Positions 1 to 7,663 of a stretch of DNA of 37,599 bases are shown here, one piece after another; position 1 is the first letter of the stretch; each line of letters starts with the position of its first letter. A program made the translations under genes and the position numbers. The notes under the pieces are model-generated. The model was not told where the DNA came from. It searched no databases and saw only the letters and a program-made list of their open reading frames with translations. This stretch comes from CAYUKK01 sp964445305 (GTDB lineage Bacteria > Acidobacteriota > Aminicenantia > Aminicenantales > UBA8522): positions 1-37,599 of the forward strand of contig CAYUKK010000081.1 of assembly GCA_964445305.1 (NCBI GenBank), read 5' to 3'.

Positions 1-442
1 GCCGATGCTCTTCGCTTTCAGCACGTCGAGCTCGAGCGCTACCCTCCCGGTTGCCCTCGACGCCCTCGACCACATGGGCGTCGAGAGGAAGTTTTCAAGC
101 TTCGTCCTCCCCCTCGGGGCGACCATCAACATGGACGGCACTGCCCTTTACCAGGGTGTTTCGGCCGTTTTCATCGCCCAGATTTACGGCCTCCCCCTCA
201 ACCTCGGCAACCAGCTGAGCATTGTCCTCATGGCCACGCTGGCTTCGATCGGCGCCGCTGGCGTTCCGACGGCGGGCATCGTCATGCTCGTCATGGTTCT
301 CAAGCAAATCGGCATTCCCCTCGAAGGACTGGCTCTCATTCTGGGAGTGGAGAGAATCCTCGATATGTGCCGAACGACAACGAACGTCATCGGCAACCTG
401 GCCGCCTCTATCGTCATCCGGGAATGGGAAAAAGATAAGTAG
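1..442 (+). CDS. Dicarboxylate/amino acid:cation symporter, C-terminal fragment
   Basis: The reading frame is open from the left edge, so the gene's start lies outside the window; about 146 C-terminal residues remain of a protein usually near 400. Seen: the serine-rich re-entrant hairpin motif STSSSSATLP, then LPLGATINMDGTALY, the second hairpin GVPTAGIVML, and ERILDMCRTTTNVIGN. These are the substrate- and cation-binding segments of the DAACS family (GltP/GltT/DctA), inner-membrane carriers that take up glutamate, aspartate or C4-dicarboxylates with Na+ or H+. The Asp and the Asn in the last motif are family-conserved ligands. The substrate cannot be decided from the fragment. The gene is convergent with the acyltransferase, with 4 bases between stop codons. 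Confidence 0.93.
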   Translation, partial: PMLFAFSTSSSSATLPVALDALDHMGVERKFSSFVLPLGATINMDGTALYQGVSAVFIAQIYGLPLNLGNQLSIVLMATLASIGAAGVPTAGIVMLVMVLKQIGIPLEGLALILGVERILDMCRTTTNVIGNLAASIVIREWEKDK

Positions 443-446
443 CCCT

Positions 447-1217
447 CTAAACCTCGGAGACCGCTCTTTTCTCTCGTCTGTCCCTCACCCTCTGCGCTGG
501 ACTTCCCACGGCGATGGAGAATTCAGGCAAAGACTTGGTCACGACCGCGCCAGCACCGATGACACTCCCCCGGCCGATCGTCACTCCGTCCAAGACGATG
601 ACTCCTGCCCCGAGCCAAACATCCTCGCCAACAGCAATTCCTCCCTTGGAAATCGAGGGCTGGAACATGATGGGTTTATCCGGATCAACAAAGCTGTGAT
701 TGCCACCGGCGACAAGGTAGCAATGTCCGGCTAAGAAACAAAATTTTCCCAGCTTGATCTCCGTTTCCGAAAGAAGAGTGCAATTGGCGGAAATGTTGCA
801 ATAATCGTCAATCCAGATGGACCCTTCTTTGCAACTCAGGATGGTGTTCCGACCCACATAGACATTCTCCCCCAGCTCGAGGCCATGATTCTCCTTGCCT
901 TTGGCATCCAGAACCACGTTATCGTCGATGAAGCAATTGCTCCCTATGGATATCTTGTGCGGATGCCGGAGGGTGATGTTCCGGCCAAAGACAACGCCCC
1001 GGCCAACTTTTCTAAAAAGGCACGGAAAGAAAATTTTCCGGAGAGCTAAGCCGATCGACCCCGGAATCCAGGAAAAAAGAAGGACGATGAGCTCGAAGCG
1101 AAGGAATTTTCCGACGTTTTTTTGACCGACGAAGAGGTCGGCGTACTTATGGAAGAGAGACCTTTTCTCCGCCAGAAGTTCCTTCTGAAGGCTACCCCGG
1201 AATCCTTCTCTATCCAC
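447..1217 (-). CDS. Left-handed beta-helix (hexapeptide repeat) O-acyltransferase
   Basis: Predicted 256-residue protein. After a basic, hydrophobic N-terminal part, hexapeptide repeats of the [LIV]-G-x4 type run from about residue 75 to 245 (for example IGSNCFIDDNVVLD, VGEDVWLGAGVIVLDGVTIG, IGAGAVVTKSLP) and end in the familiar SIAVGSPAQRV. This is the fold of WcaF/maltose-type O-acetyltransferases that modify surface polysaccharides. The region around AGGNHSF supplies the histidine expected for catalysis. Start: a GTG at 1217 has GGAGG nine bases upstream and follows a TATAAA box; the frame extends 19 codons further to an ATG at 1274, but that ATG has no ribosome site and lies upstream of the likely promoter. 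The acceptor sugar is unknown. Confidence 0.85.
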   Translation of the reverse strand: MDREGFRGSLQKELLAEKRSLFHKYADLFVGQKNVGKFLRFELIVLLFSWIPGSIGLALRKIFFPCLFRKVGRGVVFGRNITLRHPHKISIGSNCFIDDNVVLDAKGKENHGLELGENVYVGRNTILSCKEGSIWIDDYCNISANCTLLSETEIKLGKFCFLAGHCYLVAGGNHSFVDPDKPIMFQPSISKGGIAVGEDVWLGAGVIVLDGVTIGRGSVIGAGAVVTKSLPEFSIAVGSPAQRVRDRREKRAVSEV

Positions 1218-1236
1218 GGACAAAAACCTCCATTTT

Positions 1237-1242
1237 TTTATA
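1237..1242 (-). promoter_or_regulatory. Probable -10 box for the acyltransferase gene
   Basis: TATAAA on the minus strand, 19 bases before the GTG start at 1217. The best -35 is TTGGCC with a rather long 19-base spacer. Transcription from here would give a leader of about a dozen bases that just includes the GGAGG site. Confidence 0.4.
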
Positions 1243-1925
1243 CCATAAACCAGGCATAGATGGCCAACATCCATTAAGTCGAGTTAACTTATGGGAATAC
1301 TCGATTTATTCTGGGCCAGTCTCTTCTAAACCGTCCTCCTGTCCCCGATGGCTCGAAACCTCTGTTGCTCCTCGAGCTTAACCCATATGGGTCAATCAGA
1401 GAGTTATCCCAGATTTTTATTCCACGCCTCTGACCACTCAGCCGCCATTCTCGCCACGCTAAATCTTTTCACCTAAAATTACTTGAAATTAGCCAGCCTA
1501 CCCAAATTGTTTAGCGACCAATTTCCACAAGGGAGCACCTTTTTTCCTGTGACCATAACGAAACTCTCGTTGAGAATGGGTGACAGGGCGCCAGTCCCCA
1601 GAACGCCCGCAGCGGCGGGGGTTCGGCTTTGGTCACAAAGGCGCGGGGTTCAAAGGGGAAGCGTCCCTTTGGTCGGCCGATGCTTTGAAGCGTCCGAGAA
1701 GGAGGGAGGGAGCGAAGCGACCGTTGGCAAGGTGTAAGCAGAGCTTTCTCTCGCAGGGAACGAGGGGGTGATGGATGATGCGAGGGGGCGGACGGGAAGG
1801 CACGGGGGAAGAGCCCGTTCTCATCACGGTATCAACGAATTTTACTTTCCACAAGTCGAGCTTGTCATCGGCTCCCTCTTTATGGCATAAATAATCAATC
1901 ATTTGCCTTCCAGGAGAGGATTGTT
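1243..1925. other. Long intergenic region with hairpin-rich segment, no credible gene
   Basis: No open frame here resembles a protein or has a convincing ribosome site. The first 300 bases are AT-richer and unstructured by eye. From about 1575 to 1720 the plus strand becomes G-rich and can fold: GTGAC (1580-1584) with GTCAC (1632-1636) enclosing GGGCG/CGCCC (1586-1590/1604-1608), then a perfect 7-bp hairpin CAAAGGG/CCCTTTG (1651-1657/1665-1671) with a 7-base loop. I do not recognise a known RNA family. The last 60 bases form the leader of the GT9 gene. Confidence 0.5.
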
Positions 1926-3023
1926 TTGACCCTCCGGCCTGACTGCCTCCATTTCCGGGGCGAAAAACCGTGCCCGTTCATGCGCCTCTGCGAAGGATGT
2001 CCTCACTTTACGCCTTTTCCGACAAGAATTTTGATTATCAAATGCCGCGCCCAGGGGGATGTCCTTCGCACAACCACGCTGCTCCCAGCCCTTAAGAAGA
2101 AATATGCTCCAAGCCATGTTACCTGGGTTACGGACCCGGAAAGCATAGAACTCCTCCTCTACAACCCGCTCGTCGACCGGCCGCTCAGCCTCGACCCGGA
2201 AAACGCCCTCGCACTCCTCGGTGAAGAATTCGATATTCTCCTCAGCCTGGATAAAGAACGGGGGCCAACTGCTCTGGCCACGAAGGTCAGGGCCAAAAAG
2301 AAGCTTGGGTTCGGGAGAAACGAACTGGGCAACCTCATCATTTTCAATGAAGCTTCCGCCTATGCCTATCGTTTGGGAGTCGATGACGTTCTCAAGTTTG
2401 TTCAGAACAAGAAGAGCTATCCAGAGGTCGTCCACGAAATGGCTGAGCTCCCCTTTGCGGGCGACGAATACGTCTTTGACCTCCCCGAAGAGGCGAAGAA
2501 CAAGGCCAGACTTTTTCTCAAGCGGCACCGTATTTCCCCCGCCCGCCCCCTCATTGGGCTCAACACGGGCTCGGGAACAAAGTTCGAGACCAAGCAGTGG
2601 CCAGAAGAATATTTTCTAAAACTCATCCGCCTTCTCGACCGAAAATTCGCCGCCCGCGTCTTTCTCCTCGGTGGCAAGCGGGAAAAGGAGCTCAACCTTC
2701 GTCTGAGTCGTCGCAGCCGGGTAAAGCTCTATAACACCGGCGCCGACAATTCGCTCCTCGAATTTGCCGGCTTCATCTCGATGATGGACGTCGTCGTTTC
2801 CTCGGACACGCTGGCCATGCACCTGGCAATCGCCCTCAAAAAGAAAGTTGTCGCCTTATTTGGGCCCACGAGCCCGGTTGAGGTCGACCTCTACGGCCGA
2901 GGCCGAAAAATCTTTGCCGGCTTGGATTGCGCCCCCTGCTACAGACAAACCTGTCCGGACAGAAAGTGCATGAAGGCCATCACCCCGGAAATGGTCTGCC
3001 GAGCGGTTGGAGAGCTCCTCTGA
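1926..3023 (+). CDS. Glycosyltransferase family 9 (heptosyltransferase-like)
   Basis: Predicted 365-residue enzyme that would transfer a heptose or similar sugar from a nucleotide donor to lipopolysaccharide core or a related glycan at the cytoplasmic face. Seen: ILIIKCRAQGDVLRTTTLLPALK at residues 35-57 (GT9 N-terminal motif), IGLNTGSG near 205-212 starting the donor-binding half, VVSSDTLAMHLAIALKKKVVALFGPT (SDxxxMH and FGPT, the classic GT9 C-terminal signature). Cysteines 7, 16, 22 and 25, plus the C-terminal CAPC...C...C set, form two clusters seen in many GT9 proteins. The start is TTG at 1926 preceded by AGGAGAGG. It leads an operon with the GT2 gene and rsmA; the GT2 start overlaps its stop (TGATG). 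The sugar specificity is not known. Confidence 0.85.
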   Translation: MTLRPDCLHFRGEKPCPFMRLCEGCPHFTPFPTRILIIKCRAQGDVLRTTTLLPALKKKYAPSHVTWVTDPESIELLLYNPLVDRPLSLDPENALALLGEEFDILLSLDKERGPTALATKVRAKKKLGFGRNELGNLIIFNEASAYAYRLGVDDVLKFVQNKKSYPEVVHEMAELPFAGDEYVFDLPEEAKNKARLFLKRHRISPARPLIGLNTGSGTKFETKQWPEEYFLKLIRLLDRKFAARVFLLGGKREKELNLRLSRRSRVKLYNTGADNSLLEFAGFISMMDVVVSSDTLAMHLAIALKKKVVALFGPTSPVEVDLYGRGRKIFAGLDCAPCYRQTCPDRKCMKAITPEMVCRAVGELL

Positions 3024-3775
3024 TGGTTATGGCCGAACCCCGCCCGAGAGCTATCGTCATGATTCCTACCTATAATGAACGCAAAAATATCCAGGGCCTC
3101 GTCGACGAGATCCTCGGTCTCAACCTGCCTGTTAGCCTCTCCGTTCTCGTCGTCGATGATAATTCGCCCGATGGAACGGGCGAAGTCGTCCGCGGCCTGG
3201 CCGAAAAAGAGCCCCGGCTCCAGCTTCTCGTCCGGACGGGGAGGCGAGGCCGGGGAGCGGCTGGAATCGATGGGTTTAAAGAAGCTCTTCGCCTTGGGGC
3301 TGACTATATCATCGAAATGGACGGCGACTTTTCCCATGACCCCCGCTTCATCGCGCCTCTTCTCGAGGCGGCGGAAAAAAGCGATGTCGTTATCGGTTCG
3401 CGCTTCGTTTCCGGCGGTCGGGATGAGGAACGGAACCCCGTCCGTCGTTTCCTCACCTACCTCGTCCGGCACTTCATCCGTCGTCACTTCCGTCTTCCTG
3501 TTCACGATGTTTCCTCTGGCTTCCGCTGTTTCCGGCGTCGCGTCCTTGAAGAGCTCACCGAGGACAATTTCGTTTCTATTGGCCCTTCCCTCGTCCTGGA
3601 GGTCCTCTATCGCGCCTGGCTGGCCGGGTTCCGCTTGACTGAGGTGCCCATCGTTTTCCATGACCGAAGGGGGGGTAAAACTAAACTCACCCTGGCCAAG
3701 CTCCTCGAAACGCTCGTCACAGTACTGAAGTTTAAGCGCCTCTATGGCGCGCCGCAACCAAGGATGGCACGATGA
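3023..3775 (+). CDS. Polyprenol-phosphate mannose/glycosyl transferase (GT2, DPM-like)
   Basis: Predicted 250-residue GT-A enzyme that would move a sugar from a nucleotide donor (GDP-mannose in the characterised relatives) to a polyprenyl phosphate. Seen: IVMIPTYNERKNI at the N-terminus, VVDDNSPDGTGEVV (donor-binding DD), EMDGDFSHDP (metal-binding DxD-type), VIGSRFVSGG, and a basic C-terminal KLTLAKLLETLVTVLKFK. It has no C-terminal membrane domain, so it is the short soluble type. The ATG at 3023 overlaps the GT9 stop codon; an upstream in-frame extension to 2927 would run through the GT9 gene and is rejected. The last four bases overlap rsmA. It probably supplies a lipid-linked sugar for envelope glycans, with the neighbouring GT9. 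Confidence 0.87.
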   Translation: MVMAEPRPRAIVMIPTYNERKNIQGLVDEILGLNLPVSLSVLVVDDNSPDGTGEVVRGLAEKEPRLQLLVRTGRRGRGAAGIDGFKEALRLGADYIIEMDGDFSHDPRFIAPLLEAAEKSDVVIGSRFVSGGRDEERNPVRRFLTYLVRHFIRRHFRLPVHDVSSGFRCFRRRVLEELTEDNFVSIGPSLVLEVLYRAWLAGFRLTEVPIVFHDRRGGKTKLTLAKLLETLVTVLKFKRLYGAPQPRMAR

Positions 3776-4599
3776 GGAAGACCAAGGCTCTCGGCCAGCA
3801 CTTCTTAATGCACCGCGCTCTCATCGAGAAAATCCTCTCCGTCATCTCTCCCCAGCCCGATGAGCTCATCATCGAAATCGGAGCCGGAAAAGGGGCCCTG
3901 ACTTTCCCCCTCGCCGAAAGGTGCCACAAACTCATCGCCATCGAAAAGGACCGGGCGCTCATCCCTTTGCTCTTGGAGAAAAAGAAGGAGAACATCATCG
4001 TCTTGGAGAAGGATGTTCTCAGGCTCGACTTCGCCGACCTTCTTCGCGACCAGGAAGTCCCACCCGGCCGTGTCAAGCTGGTCGGAAATCTCCCCTACTC
4101 GATCTCCTCCCCCTTTCTTTTCAAGGTTCTCGATGCCAGGGACTTCTTTCGCGCTTTCGTCTTCCTCCTCCAGAAGGAGGTAGCCGAGCGGCTGAGCGCC
4201 CAACCGGGCTCAAAGAAATACGCCCCCCTGTCTATCCTTTTCCAGTTGGACTATGAAGTCCGCCTGCACATGATTCTCAAACCGGGCGCATTCTCCCCGC
4301 CGCCCCGCGTCGAGTCGGCTCTCATCTCGCTCAAGAAAAGGGAAAGACCCCTTTATCCCATCGAGGACAGACGAGGCTTCCGCTCCTTCCTGCGTCTGGC
4401 TTTTTCCCAGCGAAGAAAAACCCTGGTCAATAACCTCAAGTCCTATGCCGCCCCCCTGCCGCGGGTCATCCAAATCCTTTCCTATCTTGGTCTTCCTCCC
4501 GAGGTAAGGCCAGAGCAGGTCTCTGTCGAAAATTTCGGCCGTCTCTTTGACAGGCTAAGTTCTTTGCTTAGCTCCAATTACCCGCCGGCCCAATCTTAG
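3772..4599 (+). CDS. rsmA: 16S rRNA (adenine1518-N6/adenine1519-N6)-dimethyltransferase
   Basis: Predicted 275-residue RsmA/KsgA, which uses S-adenosylmethionine to dimethylate the two adjacent adenines in the 3' terminal hairpin of 16S rRNA during late small-subunit assembly. Seen: ALGQHFL at residues 6-12, SAM-binding EIGAGKGALT at 35-44, catalytic NLPYSISSP near 105, KEVAERL followed by KKYAPLSI, FSPPPRVESA, and the C-terminal FSQRRKTLVNNL. The length is normal. The ATG overlaps the GT2 stop (ATGA), so it is translationally coupled to the two glycosyltransferases; no functional link beyond co-transcription is evident. Confidence 0.97.
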   Translation: MRKTKALGQHFLMHRALIEKILSVISPQPDELIIEIGAGKGALTFPLAERCHKLIAIEKDRALIPLLLEKKKENIIVLEKDVLRLDFADLLRDQEVPPGRVKLVGNLPYSISSPFLFKVLDARDFFRAFVFLLQKEVAERLSAQPGSKKYAPLSILFQLDYEVRLHMILKPGAFSPPPRVESALISLKKRERPLYPIEDRRGFRSFLRLAFSQRRKTLVNNLKSYAAPLPRVIQILSYLGLPPEVRPEQVSVENFGRLFDRLSSLLSSNYPPAQS

Positions 4600-4615
4600 G
4601 CCATAACCCGCTTCG

Positions 4616-4629
4616 CCCCAAATTTGGGG
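4616..4629. other. Perfect palindrome, possible terminator or operator
   Basis: CCCCAAATTTGGGG is a 14-bp perfect palindrome 16 bases after the rsmA stop and 12 bases before the -35 box of the radical SAM promoter. It lacks a T-run, so a terminator role is uncertain. Confidence 0.35.
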
Positions 4630-4641
4630 ATACGGAAGCAG

Positions 4642-4670
4642 TTGCCAGAACTCCCTGATCATGGTATAAA
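4642..4670 (+). promoter_or_regulatory. Promoter of the radical SAM gene
   Basis: TTGCCA (4642-4647), 17-base spacer, TATAAA (4665-4670). The predicted transcription start is about 4677, which is also an in-frame TTG codon; the first ATG is 21 bases further on. Confidence 0.7.
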
Positions 4671-4697
4671 ACGTCCTTGCTGGAGTCAGGCAATCTA

Positions 4698-5681
4698 ATG
4701 GCTCTCCCCAAGACCAGTTACTATCGTCGCCTTTGGCAGGTGTACCGCGCCTACAAGCAGAAAAAGACCAGGCTTCCCTATCCCCCGGTTCGCCTCTGGG
4801 TGGAAGCGACGAGCATCTGCAACCTCCGTTGCGTCATGTGTCCTAACAAGGACCTCAAGAAAGAAGACAAGGGATTCATGAGCTTCGACTTGTTCCGCAA
4901 GGTTATCGACGAGGCAAGCTCATTCGTTTTTGATGTCAACCTCATCCACCGTGGAGAAGGTCTCCTCCACCCCGAGTTCCCAGAGCTCGTCAAGTATGCG
5001 AAGGCAGCTGGAGTAACAACCAAATTCCACACTAACGCCACTCTCCTGGACGAGAAAAAATCGCGGGACTTGATCAACGCTGGCCTGGACCAGATCTCTT
5101 TCTCTTTTGACGGTTATGACAAGACGACGTATGAAAGCATTCGGGTGAATGCCGACTTTGACCAGACGATCGCTAACATCGTTGGCTTCCTCCGCATGAA
5201 AAAAAATCTTCAATCCTCAAAGCCTCGGGCTATCCTCGAGTTGATCAACTTCCCGGAAGTGTATAAAGACACGGGAAAGCAGAAAAGGAAAGAGTTTCTC
5301 CAGCATTTCCGGGGACTCCCCCTGGATGCAATTGAGGTCAAGGAAATGCACAACTGGGCTGGAGAAGTCCCCGCCTCAGGGAAGGGCAAGAAATACTCGC
5401 CCTGCACATTCCTGTGGCAGGCCCTCGTCATCTTCTGGGACGGCGCGGTCCTGCCGTGCACGCAGGATTTCTTTGGCTATCTCGTGCTCGGCGACGTCAG
5501 GAAAGCGACTCTTCTGGAAATTTGGAATAATGATAAGATGGTCAAGCTCAGGGAAAAGATTCTGGACGGCCATGTCGCCGACCTCAAGACTTGCGGCGCG
5601 TGCGACCGCCTGTGGAGGGCCCAATTCCTCGGTGTTCCCAGAGAATACCTCTGGAAATTCTTGCTCAAGAGGATGCCCTGA
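4698..5681 (+). CDS. Radical SAM/SPASM domain protein
   Basis: Predicted 327-residue protein. The motif CNLRCVMC at residues 41-48 is the CX3CX2C that binds the SAM-cleaving 4Fe-4S cluster. The C-terminal third has further cysteines (CTFLW, LPCTQDFFG, TCGACDRLW) in the arrangement of a SPASM domain, which binds auxiliary clusters. FDGYDKTTYESIR in the middle is common in SPASM proteins that modify peptides or sugars, but no short precursor peptide gene is visible next to it, so the substrate is unknown. Start choice: ATG 4698 has a weak AGG seven bases upstream; TTG 4677 coincides with the expected transcription start and could be a leaderless start adding seven residues. It is monocistronic and convergent with the PD40 gene (5 bases apart). 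Confidence 0.85.
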   Translation: MALPKTSYYRRLWQVYRAYKQKKTRLPYPPVRLWVEATSICNLRCVMCPNKDLKKEDKGFMSFDLFRKVIDEASSFVFDVNLIHRGEGLLHPEFPELVKYAKAAGVTTKFHTNATLLDEKKSRDLINAGLDQISFSFDGYDKTTYESIRVNADFDQTIANIVGFLRMKKNLQSSKPRAILELINFPEVYKDTGKQKRKEFLQHFRGLPLDAIEVKEMHNWAGEVPASGKGKKYSPCTFLWQALVIFWDGAVLPCTQDFFGYLVLGDVRKATLLEIWNNDKMVKLREKILDGHVADLKTCGACDRLWRAQFLGVPREYLWKFLLKRMP

Positions 5682-5686
5682 GTTCG

Positions 5687-6667
5687 CTACTTGGACCAGT
5701 CGGGAAAGACATCCCGGCCTGTTGAATTGAAGAGGGGACGCGCCTCCCCCGTATTGACGTCGACGACGAGAATGGCCCATTCCCCTTGATCCGCATACCC
5801 GCTGCGGGGATTCGAGCAAAAAACGACCTGCCTGCCGTCCGGCGACCAAGAAGGGAAATAGTCATAAGTTTCGTTGCGCTCGGTGAGCCGCCGCTGGCCA
5901 CTCCCGTCCCAGGCCATCACCCAGATGTCCCCCTTTCCGTCGGCTACACTGCTAACATAGACAAGAGATTGACCATCGGGAGAAAATCGCGGTCGACAAC
6001 TCTTCCCCCCTTGGACCAATTCCCTCGTCATCCGCTTTTCCATGTCAAAGAGAAAAACATCCCAGCCCATGAGCCTCCTCCCGGTGAAAGCGATAAGAGG
6101 AGCTCGGGGGGAAGCATCGGCTAAGAAGTTCGTACCTCGAAAATCGGGTATCAATTTTTCTTTGCTCCCCGTCCTCAGGTCAAGTAGCCACAAGTCAGAT
6201 TGCCGGCTCAGGCCCTTTTTCTCCTCCACCGCAAAGAGCAATCTCTGCCCGTCTGGTAGCCAGGCCGGGTCTCTTTCGTCAGCGGCTGAACTCGTGACCC
6301 GGGAGGGGCTACCTCCTTCTATCGGCAGGAGATAAATATCATAATTTCCCTCAGGGTTGGAGGCATAGGCAACTGTTGACCCATCAGGAGACCATCGCGG
6401 ATAGATATCCTCCCATGAGTTGTCAGTTAGTTTCACCATACCTTCGCTGGTCAGAAGAAAAATCTCATTGTCCCCATCCATATCTGATTGAAAGACAATC
6501 TTCCCCTGGAAGGGTGCCTCGGGCTTGAAATCCGCCGCGGGGAAAGGCAGTCGCTCAGGGGAAGGAAAAGATGTTTTCTCCTCCTTCCGGCACAGAACGA
6601 AGACAAAAAGAAAAAGCAAAATCCAAGCTCCCCTCCCTCTCGACCATCGCTGTTTCGCATTTTTCAT
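5687..6667 (-). CDS. PD40/TolB-like beta-propeller protein
   Basis: Predicted 326 residues. A hydrophobic N-terminal segment (WILLFLFVFVLC) is followed by about five repeats of the TolB/PD40 type, recognised by WSPDGSTVAYAS, FSPDGQSLVYVS, WSPDGRQVVFCSN and by the [DE]-[IL]-[FYW]-[LV]-[ML] strands between them. Such proteins fold as beta-propellers in the periplasm and usually bind partners rather than catalyse. The cysteine after the hydrophobic stretch might be a lipidation site, but the -1 residue is Leu, not Gly/Ala/Ser, so it may simply be a membrane anchor. Start: ATG 6667 lies 10 bases after TATAAT; the ATG four codons upstream (6679) overlaps that -10 box and is unlikely to be transcribed. 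This is a second TolB-type gene, separate from true tolB at 32302. Confidence 0.82.
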   Translation of the reverse strand: MKNAKQRWSRGRGAWILLFLFVFVLCRKEEKTSFPSPERLPFPAADFKPEAPFQGKIVFQSDMDGDNEIFLLTSEGMVKLTDNSWEDIYPRWSPDGSTVAYASNPEGNYDIYLLPIEGGSPSRVTSSAADERDPAWLPDGQRLLFAVEEKKGLSRQSDLWLLDLRTGSKEKLIPDFRGTNFLADASPRAPLIAFTGRRLMGWDVFLFDMEKRMTRELVQGGKSCRPRFSPDGQSLVYVSSVADGKGDIWVMAWDGSGQRRLTERNETYDYFPSWSPDGRQVVFCSNPRSGYADQGEWAILVVDVNTGEARPLFNSTGRDVFPDWSK

Positions 6668-6677
6668 GGGCCTGGTC

Positions 6678-6683
6678 ATTATA
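6678..6683 (-). promoter_or_regulatory. -10 box of the PD40 gene (near-leaderless)
   Basis: TATAAT on the minus strand; a start six bases downstream gives a leader of about four bases before ATG 6667. No good -35 was found. It is divergent from the promoter at 6722. Confidence 0.55.
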
Positions 6684-6721
6684 AATAAATCGCCGGTAAA
6701 AAGAAACAGCGAAAAAGTGTC

Positions 6722-6750
6722 TTGCCAAGCGAGTGCATCCGTGCTATCAT
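6722..6750 (+). promoter_or_regulatory. Promoter of the beta-barrel protein gene
   Basis: TTGCCA (6722-6727), 17-base spacer, TATCAT (6745-6750). The start near 6757 gives an untranslated leader of about 130 bases, unusually long for this window. It contains a possible 19-codon ORF at 6766-6825. Confidence 0.6.
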
Positions 6751-6889
6751 CAGCGGGAATTCTGGATGGAGAGTGCGGCGTCTGCGGAGGAAGAACAGGC
6801 TGCGGACAAGCAAACGCAGCTTTAAGAGAGGATAAAAAAGCGGCGAGGCAAGCCGGGCCGCTCGAAATACTGCTCCAAGGAGGTTGCCC

Positions 6890-7486
6890 TTGAGGAAGAA
6901 GGTCAGTTCATGGTTAGCCTGTTTCCTTTTTCTCTTCCTTTTTTTGCCTCCAGCTTTTCCTTTAGATTTTTCCTTTAAGGAAAAGCCCATCCGACAGGGG
7001 TCGGTGGAGTTCTTTTTCGGCGGCTATAACATGAATGAACCTCGCTTCGACGCTGTCTATCCCAGCGGCGGAATCATGGCCGGCCTGGGCCTTTCCTCAG
7101 CGCTCGTCTCGAACCTCAATTTCTACTTAGAAATCAAAGCTTATACGCGCAAAGGCACGCTAACCTTTACCAAGGAAAAAACGGAGCTCACGCTCGTCCC
7201 CATCTCTCTGGGGGTGAGGTATATCTTCCCGTTCGGCCTGATCAACCCTTATGCGGGCGGGGGCGTAGATTTTTATTTTTATTATGAGGATAATCCCATC
7301 GGGACAGTCCTCAATTACGCCAATGGCTACCATTTCTTGACGGGAACATATATCCAGCCGTTGAAGAAGGTCCCCGTCCTCATCAACCTCAAGCTCAAGT
7401 ATACTTCCGCCAAGGCCGAGGAGAATGCCATCAAAGTGCAACTCGGCGGTCTGGAGTACATGGCTAGCCTGACCTTCGTTTTCTAG
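6890..7486 (+). CDS. Outer-membrane beta-barrel-like protein
   Basis: Predicted 198 residues. A basic start and strongly hydrophobic stretch (WLACFLFLFLFLPPAF) form a signal peptide, probably cleaved near residue 25. The remainder is rich in alternating aromatic/aliphatic strands (VEFFFGGYNM, LNFYLEIKAYT, LTLVPISLGVRYIFPFG, NPYAGGGVDFYFYYE) and ends in SLTFVF, a terminal aromatic typical of BAM-assembled outer-membrane proteins. It resembles small 8-strand barrels (OmpA/OmpW/opacity type), but I cannot name a family. Start: TTG 6890 has a full AAGGAGG six bases upstream; the TTG at 6884 lies too close to it. Confidence 0.7.
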   Translation: MRKKVSSWLACFLFLFLFLPPAFPLDFSFKEKPIRQGSVEFFFGGYNMNEPRFDAVYPSGGIMAGLGLSSALVSNLNFYLEIKAYTRKGTLTFTKEKTELTLVPISLGVRYIFPFGLINPYAGGGVDFYFYYEDNPIGTVLNYANGYHFLTGTYIQPLKKVPVLINLKLKYTSAKAEENAIKVQLGGLEYMASLTFVF

Positions 7487-7602
7487 AGAAAAAGCTGCTT
7501 CTCCATTTCTCAAGGCCTTGGCCTGATGGCCGAATAAAGCATCAACGGCAACAAGAAACGGGCCGGCACCTGCTAATCCAAGACCCGACTGCCTAACCTC
7601 TT

Positions 7603-7622
7603 GCCCCCCGAAGCTTTGGGGC
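7603..7622. other. Hairpin before the ftsK promoter, possible terminator
   Basis: GCCCC (7603-7607) pairs with GGGGC (7618-7622), with an alternative CCCC/GGGG register around AAGCTT. It lies 116 bases after the barrel-protein gene and immediately before the ftsK -35 region. There is no T-run. Confidence 0.3.
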
Positions 7623-7625
7623 GCG

Positions 7626-7655
7626 TTCAGAAATGTCCTTCAGATGTGTTATAAT
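7626..7655 (+). promoter_or_regulatory. Promoter of ftsK (leaderless)
   Basis: A weak TTCAGA (7626-7631), 18-base spacer and a perfect TATAAT (7650-7655). The ATG of ftsK begins eight bases after the -10 box, so transcription should start at or within two bases of the ATG. There is no Shine-Dalgarno sequence. Confidence 0.6.
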
Positions 7656-7663
7656 TTCCTTAG

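Noticed and set aside
1640..1670. GGGGTTCAAAGG resembling a tRNA T-loop
   Set aside because: The flanks do not form a T-stem, and no acceptor or anticodon arm can be built.
1483..1902. Several 60-90 codon frames on both strands in the first intergenic region
   Set aside because: Mutually overlapping, no ribosome sites, basic low-complexity translations, no resemblance to any family.
2927..3022. N-terminal extension of the GT2 gene
   Set aside because: It would run out of frame through the conserved end of the GT9 gene; the ATG at 3023 fits the family N-terminus.
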